DNA from: Ailanthus altissimus
Taxonomy: Eukaryota > Streptophyta > Magnoliopsida > Sapindales > Simaroubaceae
Length of the DNA stretch: 64,000 nucleotides
Direction of reading: 5' to 3'
Assembly: GCA_946807835.1 (NCBI GenBank)
Contig: OX327684.1
Location: 37,260,501-37,324,500, forward strand
Shown here piece after piece: positions 22,362 to 34,475 of this stretch. Below the pieces are notes generated by a model. That model made no database searches, had not been told where the DNA came from, and saw nothing but the letters and a program-made list of their open reading frames with translations. Every line of letters begins with the position of its first letter. The stretch's first letter is position 1. Both the position numbers and the translations under genes were made by a program.

Positions 22362-25300
22362 TATTGGAGTTAGTGATTGCGTGCCATTCCAATATTGTAT
22401 GAATATTAATTGTTAATATTTATACAATAAACATTTCGAATAAAAATTGTTAATATCATAATTATATGGTATAATACTTGTAACATTACAGACACTGTTT
22501 GATCTGAAAGAGTTCAGATCTGATCTAAAGGAGTTTAGATCAGAACTAAAAGTTAGCAAAGTTGAGAGTTATAAATACTAAGAGTTAGCAGGTTATAAGA
22601 GTTAGCGAGGTCTAAAGAGTTAAAACATTGTCTATAATGGGATAAAAACCTGAGAGTATACTTGTAATGATATAGTTGCAAAGAGTTGCAATAGGTGTTA
22701 AGAAATGTCATTATATAAGTATGTCTCAAATACAATGTTCCTGATCTATGATCACCAATGCGGGTCTATCGGTGAATTCACTTTATATAGATTAGTGTAT
22801 GTCTATATCTGACTGGTTCAAAAGGTTGTTCTTAGCTGACCATGAGCTTAGAGCTTGTATAGGCATGCGGGTATCCAGTCAGGACTGGATACTGAACAGA
22901 CTCATGAGGACCCCATTAAATATCCTATGAAACCGTCAAAGGAAGGTCCTCTCGAGTTAAGTAGTATTCGTGATCCTTTGACCTAAGCGCCACGGTGGTC
23001 TTGTGAGTGATCCATCATGCTTTGGTTCCACATATGTCAGAGACCTTTCATGGTCTGACCGCTATGTGTTGCTGGGTATGGTCCAATGCTCATGGAGTCC
23101 AGTGTGCGTAGATACGGGATCCGTCAGCTTACGTAGGTAAGTTGTATATCCGATGCTCCGAGATTATATTTCATAAAGTCTTGTGGCCACAAGCATAAGC
23201 CCGGGAAAAGAGTTTTCCACAGGGTTAAACAATATAGCAAAAATGTTTGTGTATATTATTTATCGAGATACGAATATGGAGATAAGATTAAAGATAAGCA
23301 AATGGAGATTTGACGGTGCAAATCTATATCCCCGTACATCCAGGGTATAAATGATGGAAGGATTATATGTAAATGTTATGATCTCAACTTGTATGGTCTG
23401 ACACGCTGATTTGTAATATTTGTAACACGTGCGTAGGGTATCGATTACGGATTAATGGAATAGTTCCATTTGACAAATCGAGTGTAGACCTAGAGAGTCC
23501 CAATATAAAATGTACTTTTTGAGCACTTGGGCAGTTTACCGTATTGAATGGTTCAATACAGTATAATTCAGCAATTTACTAATGTTAAGTTAACTAAAGT
23601 ATATAGTTAAATGGTGGGATCCACTTTAGGTTAACTTGGTAACCTAGTAAGGATATAAAAGTAATTTCACTTTATGATTATTTAATTGTTAAATAATTAA
23701 AATAAATATTTATTTATTTTATTGTTAAATAAATGATTTAACTTAATTATGGTTAAAGGTTAATGATGCGATATTTCTATATCATAAAATTCAGTGCAAG
23801 TATACACTATCGTATGCAAATAATAAAGTGACTAATTAGTCGGATGTCGAACCCACAGGGATAATGTTTTCTTTTTAACCAATTACTAAAATTATGTCTT
23901 CCTAATAATTATTCAGAAAAATAAAAATCTAAGAATGAATGCAGAAAATATAAAAATAAAAACACAATGCAATGAGATTTAAAGATAGCAACGTAGAGAA
24001 AACCTAGGATTAATATTATCTCTCAATATGCTTTTTAATGATTAATCCTCTAATATTTAACTCACTTAGTCTTTATTATTGATCAAGACACTAATGTATT
24101 CACAAGCCTCTTCCAAGGTCATGCAAGTATACCTTAATTTACCAAATACCTATATTCCTATGGTACTTGTAATAAATTAAGATTCATTAAGATTAGGTCT
24201 TATTGATCATACATGCAAATTAGGTATATTCCTATCCTAAATTGAAACTTGCATATGCAACATTGAATGTTACTCTACAATCATGCATCAAATTACCTAG
24301 GTCTAAATATATTGATTCCTCTTCCGAGTTTATCAAAATATTACCAATCCATTCACCATATATTGGCCAGATATATTGAAGCATTAAACACAAGTAATTT
24401 AAATAATAAATAACTAAGTTTATTAATTACTAAAAGATATGGCAATTTAAGCGCACATATTGAGTTCAAATATTAACCCTAGAAAACAAGTTTAGCTCAT
24501 GGTTACAAGAGAACAGTAGTAAAAATAATTATAAATCATGATACAATTATTAGCAAACCGATATAGATGTCAAATTGCTCTTAATTGCGCTGCCTAGGAA
24601 CTCTTGATGCCGAAGAACGTCTTGTATCTCTCTTTAAAGTTGCTTTAATTAAGCTCCTATTGCTCTCCAAGACTCGTGCTATGTATTCTTGGTGCTCTTG
24701 GGTCGTCTTGGATTCATTCTTGAAGGCTGTGAATGAGTGGCTTTTTATAGGGATTGATATGAGCTTGAAAATCTCAATTCTCGTCGGATTAGGACTCATG
24801 CTACCGCTGGGGCGATATACTTCTGTCGCTGGGGCGCTGCGTGAAAAAGCCTGCACCGCTGGAGCGGTGTGATGATAGCGCTGGGGCTCTGTATTGGCGC
24901 TGGCGCGGTGACTGTCTAGCGCTGGGGCGCTGTATGCGACTTCAACAGGTCGTATTTCTTATTTCGATCACTATTACAGCGCTGGGGCGAAAATAGTTGT
25001 GGCGCGGGGGCGCTGGACTCATAATTTGAAAACTTTGCATTTTAGTCCCTGTTTTCGCTCCTTTTACGTTCTTTCTTTAAATTTCGTTCAAGTCTCTATA
25101 AATAACAATAAAGCACATAAATAGCCATCTATTCTCATAAAATAATAAAATATCAATAATAAAAACATGAGAAAATATATGACAATTTTGCCCTTATCAG
25201 TTAACCATATGGTTAAGTTAAGTTAACCTTACTTAAAGGTTAAGTTAAGTTAACCTTACTTAAAGGTTAAGTAAAGGTTAACTTAATCATGGTTAAGTTA

Positions 25301-25985
25301 GTTAACTATGGTTAAAATATTTAAATATTTATTAACTTAAAGGTTAAGTTAAAATAATTTAACTATGGTTAAATGTTAACTATAATTAAGTTAAGTTAAA
25401 TTAAATGCAAATAAATTCAAATTAGTTTAAAATTAATGCATTAATATATAAAGTGAAATGAAATTTAAAATTCATGATATTTTAGTTTTTAGATTTTGTA
25501 TTTTTAGAAGCCATTTCAATTTAAGAAATTAAAATTCTTTGTTTTGTGTTTTAAATATTAGAACAACAAAACAAATAAATAAATGGTTACTAAATGTAAT
25601 AATTAAAAAGGAGATTTGTTTTATTTATTCAAGAGTTGAATAAAAGAAAAAACAAATTTAATTAAGTTAAAGAGTTTAACTTTGAATAAAGTTTAAGAGT
25701 TAAACTAAATGCTGGATTAACATACTGTTATTATAGACAATCAAACCCACCCTTGTTGATTGTTAAGATTGTTCAAAGGTTCATTTCATAGTGGACTTCA
25801 AGTAAATTAATTTAAAAATTTCATGGGTTATATTTCTCAATCTCGATTTTTATTTATTAAATATGTATTACATGTGTTCATTGTATTGTTTTAATCTTCC
25901 GTTGTGTACATATATATATGAAATATGTATATTTATTATATGATGAACACATGCAAATATCCTAATAATTAATCAACACCCAACA
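22362..25985 (+). mobile_element. Solo LTR B1, Copia-like, interrupted by an Athila-like solo LTR
   Basis: Begins tattgg and ends acacccaaca, with near-perfect target copies gatat (22357-22361) and gattt (25986-25990). Without the nested LTR it is about 2.2 kb. The second copy at 28057-30472 shares its length and many segments (for example around 22740-23300 against 28430-28990). The terminal CCCAACA, complement of a TGTTGGG start, fits Copia-type LTRs, but such length is unusual for Copia, so the family is tentative. Orientation is inferred: in copy B2 the run cttccgctgcgc lies near the right end, as it does near the 3' end of many plant Copia LTRs. Confidence 0.7.
23764..25199 (-). mobile_element. 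Athila-like solo LTR, 1436 bases
   Basis: Target copies gttaa are at 23759-23763 and 25200-25204. The LTR begins TGATGCGATA and ends CCCTTATCA on the plus strand, which is the minus-strand orientation of the E1/E2 LTR. Its length equals the E2 LTR exactly, with scattered substitutions. The GC-rich array is at about 24797-25017. No internal sequence remains, as expected after LTR-LTR recombination. Confidence 0.93.
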
Positions 25986-25990
25986 GATTT

Positions 25991-26677
25991 AAGTAGGCAG
26001 TCATCTAGTCTAATCTAGTATACTCTCATGGTTGATCAGCATAACAAAAACTTTTTGCAACGAAGGCAATTCGTTTTTAGAGGTGATATTGACTACAATT
26101 AAGTCAAATTCTAATCCAAATAATCAGGTCTTCTTTATCGACTAGATTTCCTGCAGGTACTTAGTAATCAGCTACAGTTTTCATTTTTTAAAAATAGTCA
26201 CTTACAGATGAGCCACCTTTTTTGACGATTTGAAGTTGTACTTTGAGTTGTAAAATTCTTGCTTTTGACTGTGAAGAGAAGAGTTTCTCCATAGCATTCC
26301 AAAGTTCATAGGAAGTAGCACAATTGACTACTATTTCTATCATTACTTGTTTCATCCAAGTAACGTACTCAAGATTTGGTGTTTTAGTGACATTATTTTC
26401 ATTATCTGCTGCAACTATACAAGGGTCAGGTTTCTGTTTGTTCCTATTGATAAAGTCTTCAAGGCCATGAGCTCGAATAACTAGTAAAACCTAGGACTTC
26501 CAAATCAATAAATTCTGTCTGTCAAGTTTTAAGGTGGTGAAGGTGTTTGAAAGGGTGATGATATTGGTTTGGTTGCTTGAATTGGTCTAAGAAGCATTGT
26601 TGGCATTCTGACTGGTTAATAGGTGAAAGCTTGTACATTGTTCAAACGTGACCATTTGTGCAAGGATCGAAATAAGT
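25991..26677 (-). pseudogene. Copia gag N-terminal remnant
   Basis: Minus-strand reading gives the UBN2-type gag pattern at about 26190-26480: a DFINRNKQKPDP stretch, NLEYVTWMKQV, then the strongly conserved TSYELWNAMEKLFSSQSKAR and LQLKVQLQ, and a SSVSDYF stretch. In-frame stops occur outside these blocks. It joins the gag C-terminal part beyond the B1 insertion. Confidence 0.85.
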
Positions 26678-26689
26678 GCTCTAATACCA
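26678..26689 (-). other. Primer binding site for initiator tRNA-Met (Copia)
   Basis: Minus strand TGGTATTAGAGC, one mismatch from the usual plant Copia primer site TGGTATCAGAGC, directly beside the 5' LTR. Confidence 0.88.
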
Positions 26690-26949
26690 AGTTAGATTTC
26701 TCAGAATAATGCTCAAAGAGAGTGTATTCATTCATATTGATTTACAGCAAGATTACAATATATATATATATATATATACACCAAATGCTATACATAAATA
26801 AGGCTCTACTCTAATCCTTATCAGATAACATAATCGAATTAAGTCTTTTAACTGATAAATTATATTACATAACAGCTAAGTTACAATGACTTATCAACTC
26901 AATAAAGTACATGGTAGTCTTTTAATCAAACTCATTTTCTTCTCTAACA
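26690..26949 (-). repeat. 5' LTR of the Copia element, 260 bases
   Basis: On the minus strand it begins TGTTAGAGAAG and ends ATCTAACT. It contains an (AT)n run at about 26758-26777 and the intact version of the site where A1 entered the other LTR. Confidence 0.92.
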
Positions 26950-26954
26950 GATGA

Positions 26955-28051
26955 CAGATTAGTTTCCTATCATTGTTGATTTCTCATTTAAATATATAAC
27001 TATTAAGCATGTGACTTGCAAATGAATTTCATAGTTAGAGTGGTATACTATACGAGGTTTTTTCTGAACATAAAATAAGGCTTATATTAATCGATTGAGG
27101 GCAATAGAGTATTAAGAAGCAGATACCCATGTGTCAACGCTCAAAAAATAATATAACAAAAATTAGGATATTAGAGAATATAAGTTTGCAAGGATTTTTA
27201 AAGGTATTTTTAATATACAGCCTGGAAGAAAGAATTAGCTGGTAATTTTATGCATGAAAGAACTGAAATTTCATAATATATTTTCATTGCAATTATTACG
27301 TTTTATTTTTAATTAATCTTGAATGATGTATTAATTTTTTATCAATAGTATTACATGTACAAATGAATTATATAAATTAAATTACACTAACTGATTTGTC
27401 ATAACATGATTGAAATAATAAATATAAAAAATAGATGATGTGAAAATAACTAAACCAATCGTATCATATCACATAGAATAATATAAGTTTATACGAATTA
27501 CTTTACACATATAATGTTTAGTATGAACGAGTTTATATAATTAGTTTCTATATATAGTATTATTTTAATGTTATGCCTATTATACTCTCTATAGGTAAAG
27601 TATGGATAAATAAGATGAGATTAAACTTAAACTCATTTTTTTAAGACAATAATATCCAAGTAAAAGATTCACTAATTTGTGTACTTGTTTGTTATGTGGT
27701 TTTCAAATTTATAGTATTGTATTTGTCCAACGTTGACAAAAATTGTTAAAATTATGAAGATTTTAATCAAAATGAGGACTAAGGTGATCTGGTTTCCATC
27801 AACAAAGCATAATTAATTAGGAAAATCTTTTTTTTAAATTATTAACAAAATAAATTAATATAAAAATTAACGTATTCTTAACTACAACTATTTATGGACA
27901 TGCACATATTTCGAGCAATTCATCTTTATTTTTTTTTTAATACTTTATTTTAATAATTATCTTTTTAGATTAAGATTACACTAAGTAAAATCATAAAAAA
28001 TTATTATACAAACAATTAATTACCGTAATAGAGTAAACTCTAAATGAATTT
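26955..28051. other. AT-rich intergenic
   Basis: No gene, repeat or motif I can support. Confidence 0.5.
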
Positions 28052-28056
28052 ATTCT

Positions 28057-30472
28057 TATTGGGATTTGTGCTTACGTGTCATCTTATAATGTATAAATAT
28101 ATAGTGATTGTATTTATACAATTATTATTTCTAATAAAATCGTTAATATTATTTTTATTAACTGGTAAGATGCTTGTAACGTTTTAGACATTGTATGATC
28201 TGAAGGAGTTCAGATTTGTCTAAAAGAGTTTAGACCAGAGCTAAGAGTTAGCAACGCTAATAGTTATAAACACTAAGAGTTAGTGGTACTAAGAGTTAGT
28301 AAAATTTAATGAGTTAGAACCTTGTCTGAAATGGGACAATGACCTGAGAATATATTAGTAATGATATAGCTGCAATAAGTTGCAGATGGTGCTAAGAAAT
28401 GTCATTATGCAAGTATGTTCTCAAACATAATGTTCCTGATCTAATTTCATCGATGCGGGTCTATCGGTGAAACCCATTAATATAGATTAGTGTATATCTA
28501 TATCTGGATGGTCCAGATGGTTACTCTTAGAAAACTATGAGCTTAGTAGGAAGCTCGTATAGAGATGCAGGTATTCCGTAAGGATTGGATATTGAACAGA
28601 CTCACGAAGACATCCAATAGACATCTCATAAAGCCGTCAATGGAATGTCTTCCGAGTTGAGTAGTATTTGTGGTCCTTTGACCTGAGCGCCACGGTGGGC
28701 TTGTGAGTGATCCACCATACTTTGGTTCCACACATGTCAGAAACCTTTCATGGTCTGACCACTGGGTGTCGCTGGGTATGGTTCGATGCTCATGGAGTTC
28801 GTTGTGCGTAGATATGGGATCCATCAACTCATATGAGTGGGTTGTATATCCTAATACTCTGAGATTGTATTTCAGAAAGTCGTGTGGCCGCAAGCATAAA
28901 CCTCGGAAAAGATATTCCGGAGGAATAAACAATATCACAAAAATGTTTGTGGATATTGTTTTATGAAATATAAATCTGGATATAAGTTCGTGGTTAAGCA
29001 AATAGAGATTTGACGGTGATGATCTATATCTCTGCTCTTCAAGGATATAAATGATAGAAGGATTATACGAATATGTAATAACCTTAACTTGTATGGTCTA
29101 ACATGTTAATTTGTAATATGCGTAACGTGTGTGTGGGACATTGTTCACGGACGTATGGAGGAGCTCTATATGAAAAATTAGGTGTGGACCTAGAGAGTCT
29201 CACAATATGAAGTATACTCGTTGTGCACTGGGGTAGCGGATTGGATTGAATAGTTCGATCCAATAAATTTCAGCAAAAGAGAACGATTGTTTAAGGATCC
29301 ATCGGATTGTACATTTGTCAAGACTTAATTGTTAAGTACATCACTTAATTAATTAACAAGGGTTGTTAATTAATAGAATATTGACAAATGACAAAATTTG
29401 TTCCATGATTTGATTTTACTTTTTTACCATTTAACCATGGTAGTAAAAATTAGTAAGGTAAAAAGTAATTATTCAAAATTGTTTTGAATAATTAAATCAT
29501 ATATTATTATTATATTATTAGATAATATTATAATATATATAGATCATGGCATTATATTTTAATACAATGAGGAGCCTAGATGTTGGCCATTTAATTATCC
29601 ATTATAATTAAAGTAATTATAATTGTTAGGTAAAGATTAATTTTGGTGGCTATTATTCTAGTGGTTGGTTTAATTAATTCTAAATGGGAGACCAACAATA
29701 AAATTGGTGGAGCACTTCATTTTGTTTATTTTGTTTAATCAAAGTGTTGAATAAACAAAATGAATTTTGGCAGAACAATTGAATCATTCATTCAATTTTG
29801 GGAGAAGATTTTGACAATGGCAAGGAAGAGAGGTAAGAGAGAGTTTTGGTTTTTATTCTTTCAAGTGTTGAAAAAATAAACAAACTTCTCTTCATCTCCT
29901 TCTTTAATGGATGGCCAAAAATGAATGATATGTAAATGGAGAAAAAGATAATTATTTTGCAAAGAGTTGTTCAAAATAATTATCATATAGAAATTGTTTC
30001 TAAGATTAATATACAAGAGTTGTATGTTAAAGATTTTTAATTAATACAAGAGTTGTATAGAAAATATTTACCATCTCCATTTAAGAAACAAAAATTGTAT
30101 TCAAAAGAGTTTGAATACAAGTGCTGAAAATTCTAAATACTAAGTACCATTCTAGCTCCTTAATCCCACCAAAAGTTATGGACTAGAATTGTTCAACATA
30201 TACTTCAAGGTGAGCTCTTCACATGGATTATTGAAGAACTTGAAGAATTTGTAAAGCTACCTTCATTAGGTGAGTATTTTACATTATGTTTTTAGTACAA
30301 TATTGTTCATCATATATATTTTGTATAATTGTTATACTTGTGCATATATATGATATATGTTGAATTTGTTAAAATGGGTGTATTTTGTAACATGCTTCCG
30401 CTGCGCATATGGTAATTTTTGAAATTACGCATACACTCGTATAATCACACACTCTATGATAAACACCCAACA
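28057..30472 (+). mobile_element. Solo LTR B2, Copia-like, 2416 bases
   Basis: Perfect target copies attct at 28052-28056 and 30473-30477. It begins tattggg and ends acacccaaca, like B1. Near its right end is cttccgctgcgcatatgg, a run common near the 3' end of plant Copia LTRs. It holds no polyprotein frame; the longest open frames (for example 28543-29001, minus) have no family resemblance. Confidence 0.75.
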
Positions 30473-30639
30473 ATTCTACCTTATTATAGAGCATCTACGA
30501 ATTCTAGAATAAAAATAATAGCTCTAAGAAATGATTAGAATTAGTAAAATACTTACTTTAGATTTAGATCCAAGTAGTACAACAAATACAATTTTTTTAA
30601 AAATAATTAATAAAAAAATACTTCCCTCAATCCCTACCC

Positions 30640-31955
30640 GCCTTAAATCATGGGTATGGAGCCAACCTCGCTTTACATCATAGGGGAAGATCGGTTGAGA
30701 ATCCTCTGAGGCTTGTTGTCACTAATGAGAAAAACTCTTTAAGATACTTTCACGGCTCCCTTCGTCAGCCTCTTGTTGAGATTGAAACAGTGTCACATGA
30801 ACTAAATCATGACACTGAATATGAATATTTGCTCGAGAAAAAAGAAGTTTTGAAAATTAAAAACGCTATCTATTTTTCTTATTCTTAGGCAAGCAGTTGC
30901 TCGATCAGGGTTCTTTGGCTTAAATTGCCAAAGCCATGACTTTAAGGAACGTTTATCCAAAGCGTTCAATCCTAATAGCCAAGCTTTCTCCACAATGATA
31001 CAGAAAATCTCCGGATTTGAGTATGATTGCTTTCTCTTCAGCTTCAACTCTACTAGTTTGCCTCATCAGCAATAAATAAACCTTCTCATAATACTCAATT
31101 TCAGTCTTTGTTCTATAATCTGAAGTTATAGCATAGTTCAATAAAGAATGCGTGAGATAAATTCTAGGCGCCATGAAAAGAATCCAAGTAGTAAATAAAA
31201 AGTCGTTTTGGAAAAGTGTAAGGGAAGTAAAACCGAGACTACATTCGGGGCAAGCCATCTCATTTGAATCAGGACAAGCCCAACTTCTTTGCTTTGATTT
31301 TATTCTTGAGAACCTGAAACTAAGAAAGAGCCAAAAACCAGCTCAAAGTTGTTCAAGAAACTACAATTATTGGAACCAAAGCGCCCACCTAGAAACTTCG
31401 CCTCCCCCACTTCAAAATGCCACACCACGATCAACAACAAGGAAAGCCACGTCAGATCTCAACAGGCTGCTATAGAGGCTTCACTATAAGATCAGAGAGT
31501 GGATTCCTACAATAGACATTTTTCCTGATTTCTCTTTTAGGGTAACTTCGAAGGGTAGGAAAGGAAAAAAAAAAAAGAAACACTGCTATTAAAAATAAAT
31601 AAAAAATATCATATCATTCAAGATGGTTGTCATAGCACTCTAATAGGTAGCATCAGCATAAGTTGCTTTTATTCGACTTTCTCTTACATTCTTAGCTTTT
31701 ATTCGGCTTTCTCTTACATTCTTGCCCATTCATATTCCACAGATTCTATTGACAGAAGATATGAGAAAAAACAGATGAGATGGGACATAAAGGCCACCGA
31801 GTGGCAAGGGGCCACGGCTTTTATTTTAAAGGAAAGAGCCTACCGCGAACTTCACCCGACAATCGCTCGAATGTTCCCCTAACCCAACCCAAGAATGAGC
31901 TAGAGGGAACCGTAGGATGGGGAATGTCTACGTCTTGTCGTAAGGCTCATTTTTA
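30640..31955. other. Organelle-like tract, left part (possible mitochondrial insertion)
   Basis: From about 30640 the composition changes from AT-rich to more balanced, with a texture typical of plant mitochondrial intergenic DNA. No organellar gene is recognisable, and the 80-100 codon frames have no family I know. The tract resumes after the CACTA element at 34476, so both halves were one piece before that insertion. Assignment is by composition and feel only; a search against plant mitochondrial genomes would decide. Confidence 0.4.
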
Positions 31956-31958
31956 GTT

Positions 31959-34472
31959 CACTACTACAAAAATAGCCTTCATTGACTCTAAGTTAGCGTC
32001 AGTAAAGGGTTTCACTAACACTATTTCATAGTGTCAGTGTTACTCAAGCCAGAAATTTACTGACACTATATATAGTGTCAGTGAATTATTTATAGCATAA
32101 CATTAATAAATCGTTGACATCATGGTATCAGTGAATTACTAATACTATAGTATCAATAAATTTCTGAAATCGTATTATCAGTAAATCGTTGACACTTTAG
32201 TATCAAAGATTTTATATTTAATTTAAAGTATTTTTTTAATAATTTTAAATTTGACTTATTAGACTAGAAATTAAATTTATTTATAAACTACTAATCCATA
32301 CATAAATAGCAGCTTTAAATAAATATAAATTTTATTTATTTATTTATAAATAAAACTACAATTGTAAAACCATCATAACTAAGTTTCAGAAACTATACAA
32401 AGTACTTCAAATTAAATCTTAAAAGACTAAAATAGTTCCATAAGAAAAAACAAGGAAATGACATATGTAAATTATAGAGTATGTTATCCCGCCAAAGCCA
32501 TAAAATAACAAAGCTCCTGTAGTGAAGAAACTTTATCCAACCAATTACCATAAACATTATCGAGCAATGTAGTAGGCATTTCACAATTTTCTTCCGATAT
32601 AGTCTTACAGGTAAGTTGATTCTTAACACTTTAAAAATAACTAGCATTGCCACATTTTTATCAGCAAGGATGACCGGACCAAATTCCCAGCCTTTACTAG
32701 ATACAACATAATCTACTCTAGAGGTAATCTACTCTGAAGATAACCTCCTGCATATGACATTCATTGATTTAGGTTAAAAAAAAGCTATTGCAAAAAAACT
32801 AATGAAACAATTAAAATTAATCAACAATTACAAATGGGAACCATTAAATCAATTATTATTGAGGTGAGTGAGTGACTCTAGAAGAACTATTTTGTACTAA
32901 TCTATTAAATGAGAACTTTCCTATGCAAAGTAATTATTTCCCAGCCTATAACCATTGGTCAAATTTCATAATTATTTTGTACCAATCTAGAAGATCTGAG
33001 GCTACAATCTATATGTAGTTTGAAAACTCTATATGTTTAGTTTCAATAGAATTTTTCGGAAGTAAATTTGGAACACCCTATAAAAAGTTATTTTAGAAAA
33101 ACTGCAAGAAGGTCAAAAATAGTGTAAACCTACCGATGTAAGTATAAGAGCTGCGACTTTCCAAATTTATGACTTTTTGCAATAAACCTATATGGGAAAA
33201 TGATATACCATTAGAAATATTATTGATTCAAGAATGCAATGCAATTTACGATCCTCAATTCAAAGTTTGGTAGAGAAAGTTATGACTTCATAAATGCTGA
33301 AATGTCAGAAGGTACTTAAGCCTATATCATCACTAAGCTTTTTTAAGAAGAGGCATCCTTCATTTTTTAACATCATAACTAGGTTGCAAATCTGAAATTT
33401 TATCATCACTGGAAATCAAACCATTAATAAAACTTCATTATTAAGGGATAAAAAGGTGTTTGACTTAATGCAATCATGCATTATATAGATTTAACAAGTC
33501 ATGGATCAAGGTAATCAAAAAAATTCTAAAGCACAAAACAATCTAACAAAATCGAAGAAATTTACAAAATAAAAATGAAGAACACTCATAAGCTTAATGG
33601 CAACCTCTTTATTTGTCTAGATATTAGTTCCTAACATAATAGTTCAATCACCAATTACATTAAGCAAGAGACAACAAAGCCATTAAAATAATAATAAAAT
33701 TCAAAATTACAAAAATAAATTAAACGAACCAAGATAGGTCTCCCCAAATGACCTACTTTCGATCTTCTAACCCAACTGAAATTTATTCCCAACACATGGC
33801 TCCATCAACAAGGTTAGACTTGAAACCCTAGCTCTATCAATGAAGCTCTAAACTAAAAATTTTGAAATTATCAAAAACTTCAACAATTAAATAAACTAAT
33901 TATCAAGAAAAATGACACTTTCCGTCGATTCAACCGCACCAACAACCAATAAAAGCCACAAGTCAAAAAACAAACTTATGGAGGAAGATAAATTTGAAGA
34001 TCTAAGATTTCCATTTCCTTCTAAAATTAAGTAGAGAATTAGAACAAAGAGAATAAGAACAACAACAACGAATATCAGCTAAGTCAATTTGAAGAAGAAT
34101 GAAAAGACTCTAGGGTTATTAAGATTGCGCTCATGTTTTACGCCTAAAACGACAGTGTTTACTTTATTCTTTTAATAAAAACTTTTAATCCAAAATGACG
34201 TCGTTTTAGATATTATATTAATTTTTATATATTTAAAATATTTTCAATAATCAACTTTTTTATATAAAAATAAAAATTATTATTTCATTGACACCATAGT
34301 CTTAATAATTTATTGACACTTTATATTTTTGATACCATAGTATCAATAATTCACTGACATTTCATATTTTTGATACCATGGTATCAACAGTTCACTGACA
34401 CTTCTCTTCACTGACACTATTTAGAAAAGTGTCAGTAGTATGGTGTCAGTGAAACCCCTTTTTGTAGTAGTG
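31959..34472. mobile_element. Non-autonomous CACTA (EnSpm) DNA transposon, 2514 bases
   Basis: Perfect terminal inverted repeats CACTACTACAAAAA (31959-31972) and TTTTTGTAGTAGTG (34459-34472), flanked by the 3-base target duplication gtt (31956-31958 and 34473-34475), as expected for CACTA elements. Both subterminal regions are full of short repeats around agtgtcagtg and gacactat in both directions, the usual transposase-binding kind of array. The interior is AT-rich with no transposase frame, so it would need a transposase from elsewhere. Confidence 0.95.
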
Positions 34473-34475
34473 GTT

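Larger units (their letters stand above)
8437..26949 (-). mobile_element. Old Ty1/Copia element carrying nested insertions
   Basis: Both ends are exact: the target-site duplication gatga is at 8432-8436 and 26950-26954. On the minus strand the order is 5' LTR (26690-26949), primer site (26678-26689), gag, protease, integrase, reverse transcriptase/RNase H, polypurine tract (about 11416-11423) and 3' LTR (8437-11415). This is the Copia order, with integrase before reverse transcriptase. Three separate insertions break it: a solo LTR at 8586-11308, an Athila-like element at 13245-20545, and a Copia-like solo LTR at 22362-25985 that holds another LTR. Without these the element would be about 5 kb. 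The two LTRs differ at many positions, coding parts have stops and frameshifts, and protease and integrase catalytic residues are changed, so it is old and inactive. Confidence 0.93.

Noticed and set aside
24585..24872. 95-codon frame repeated in three places (also 55829-56116 and 61766-62053)
   Set aside because: It lies within Athila-like LTRs; conservation comes from LTR identity, and the E1 LTR lacks the same protein.
28543..29001. 152-codon minus-strand frame
   Set aside because: Lies in solo LTR B2, is not kept in B1, and has no recognisable domain.
30953..31475. Open frames of about 100 codons on both strands
   Set aside because: They overlap one another in an organelle-like spacer and match no known organellar gene.
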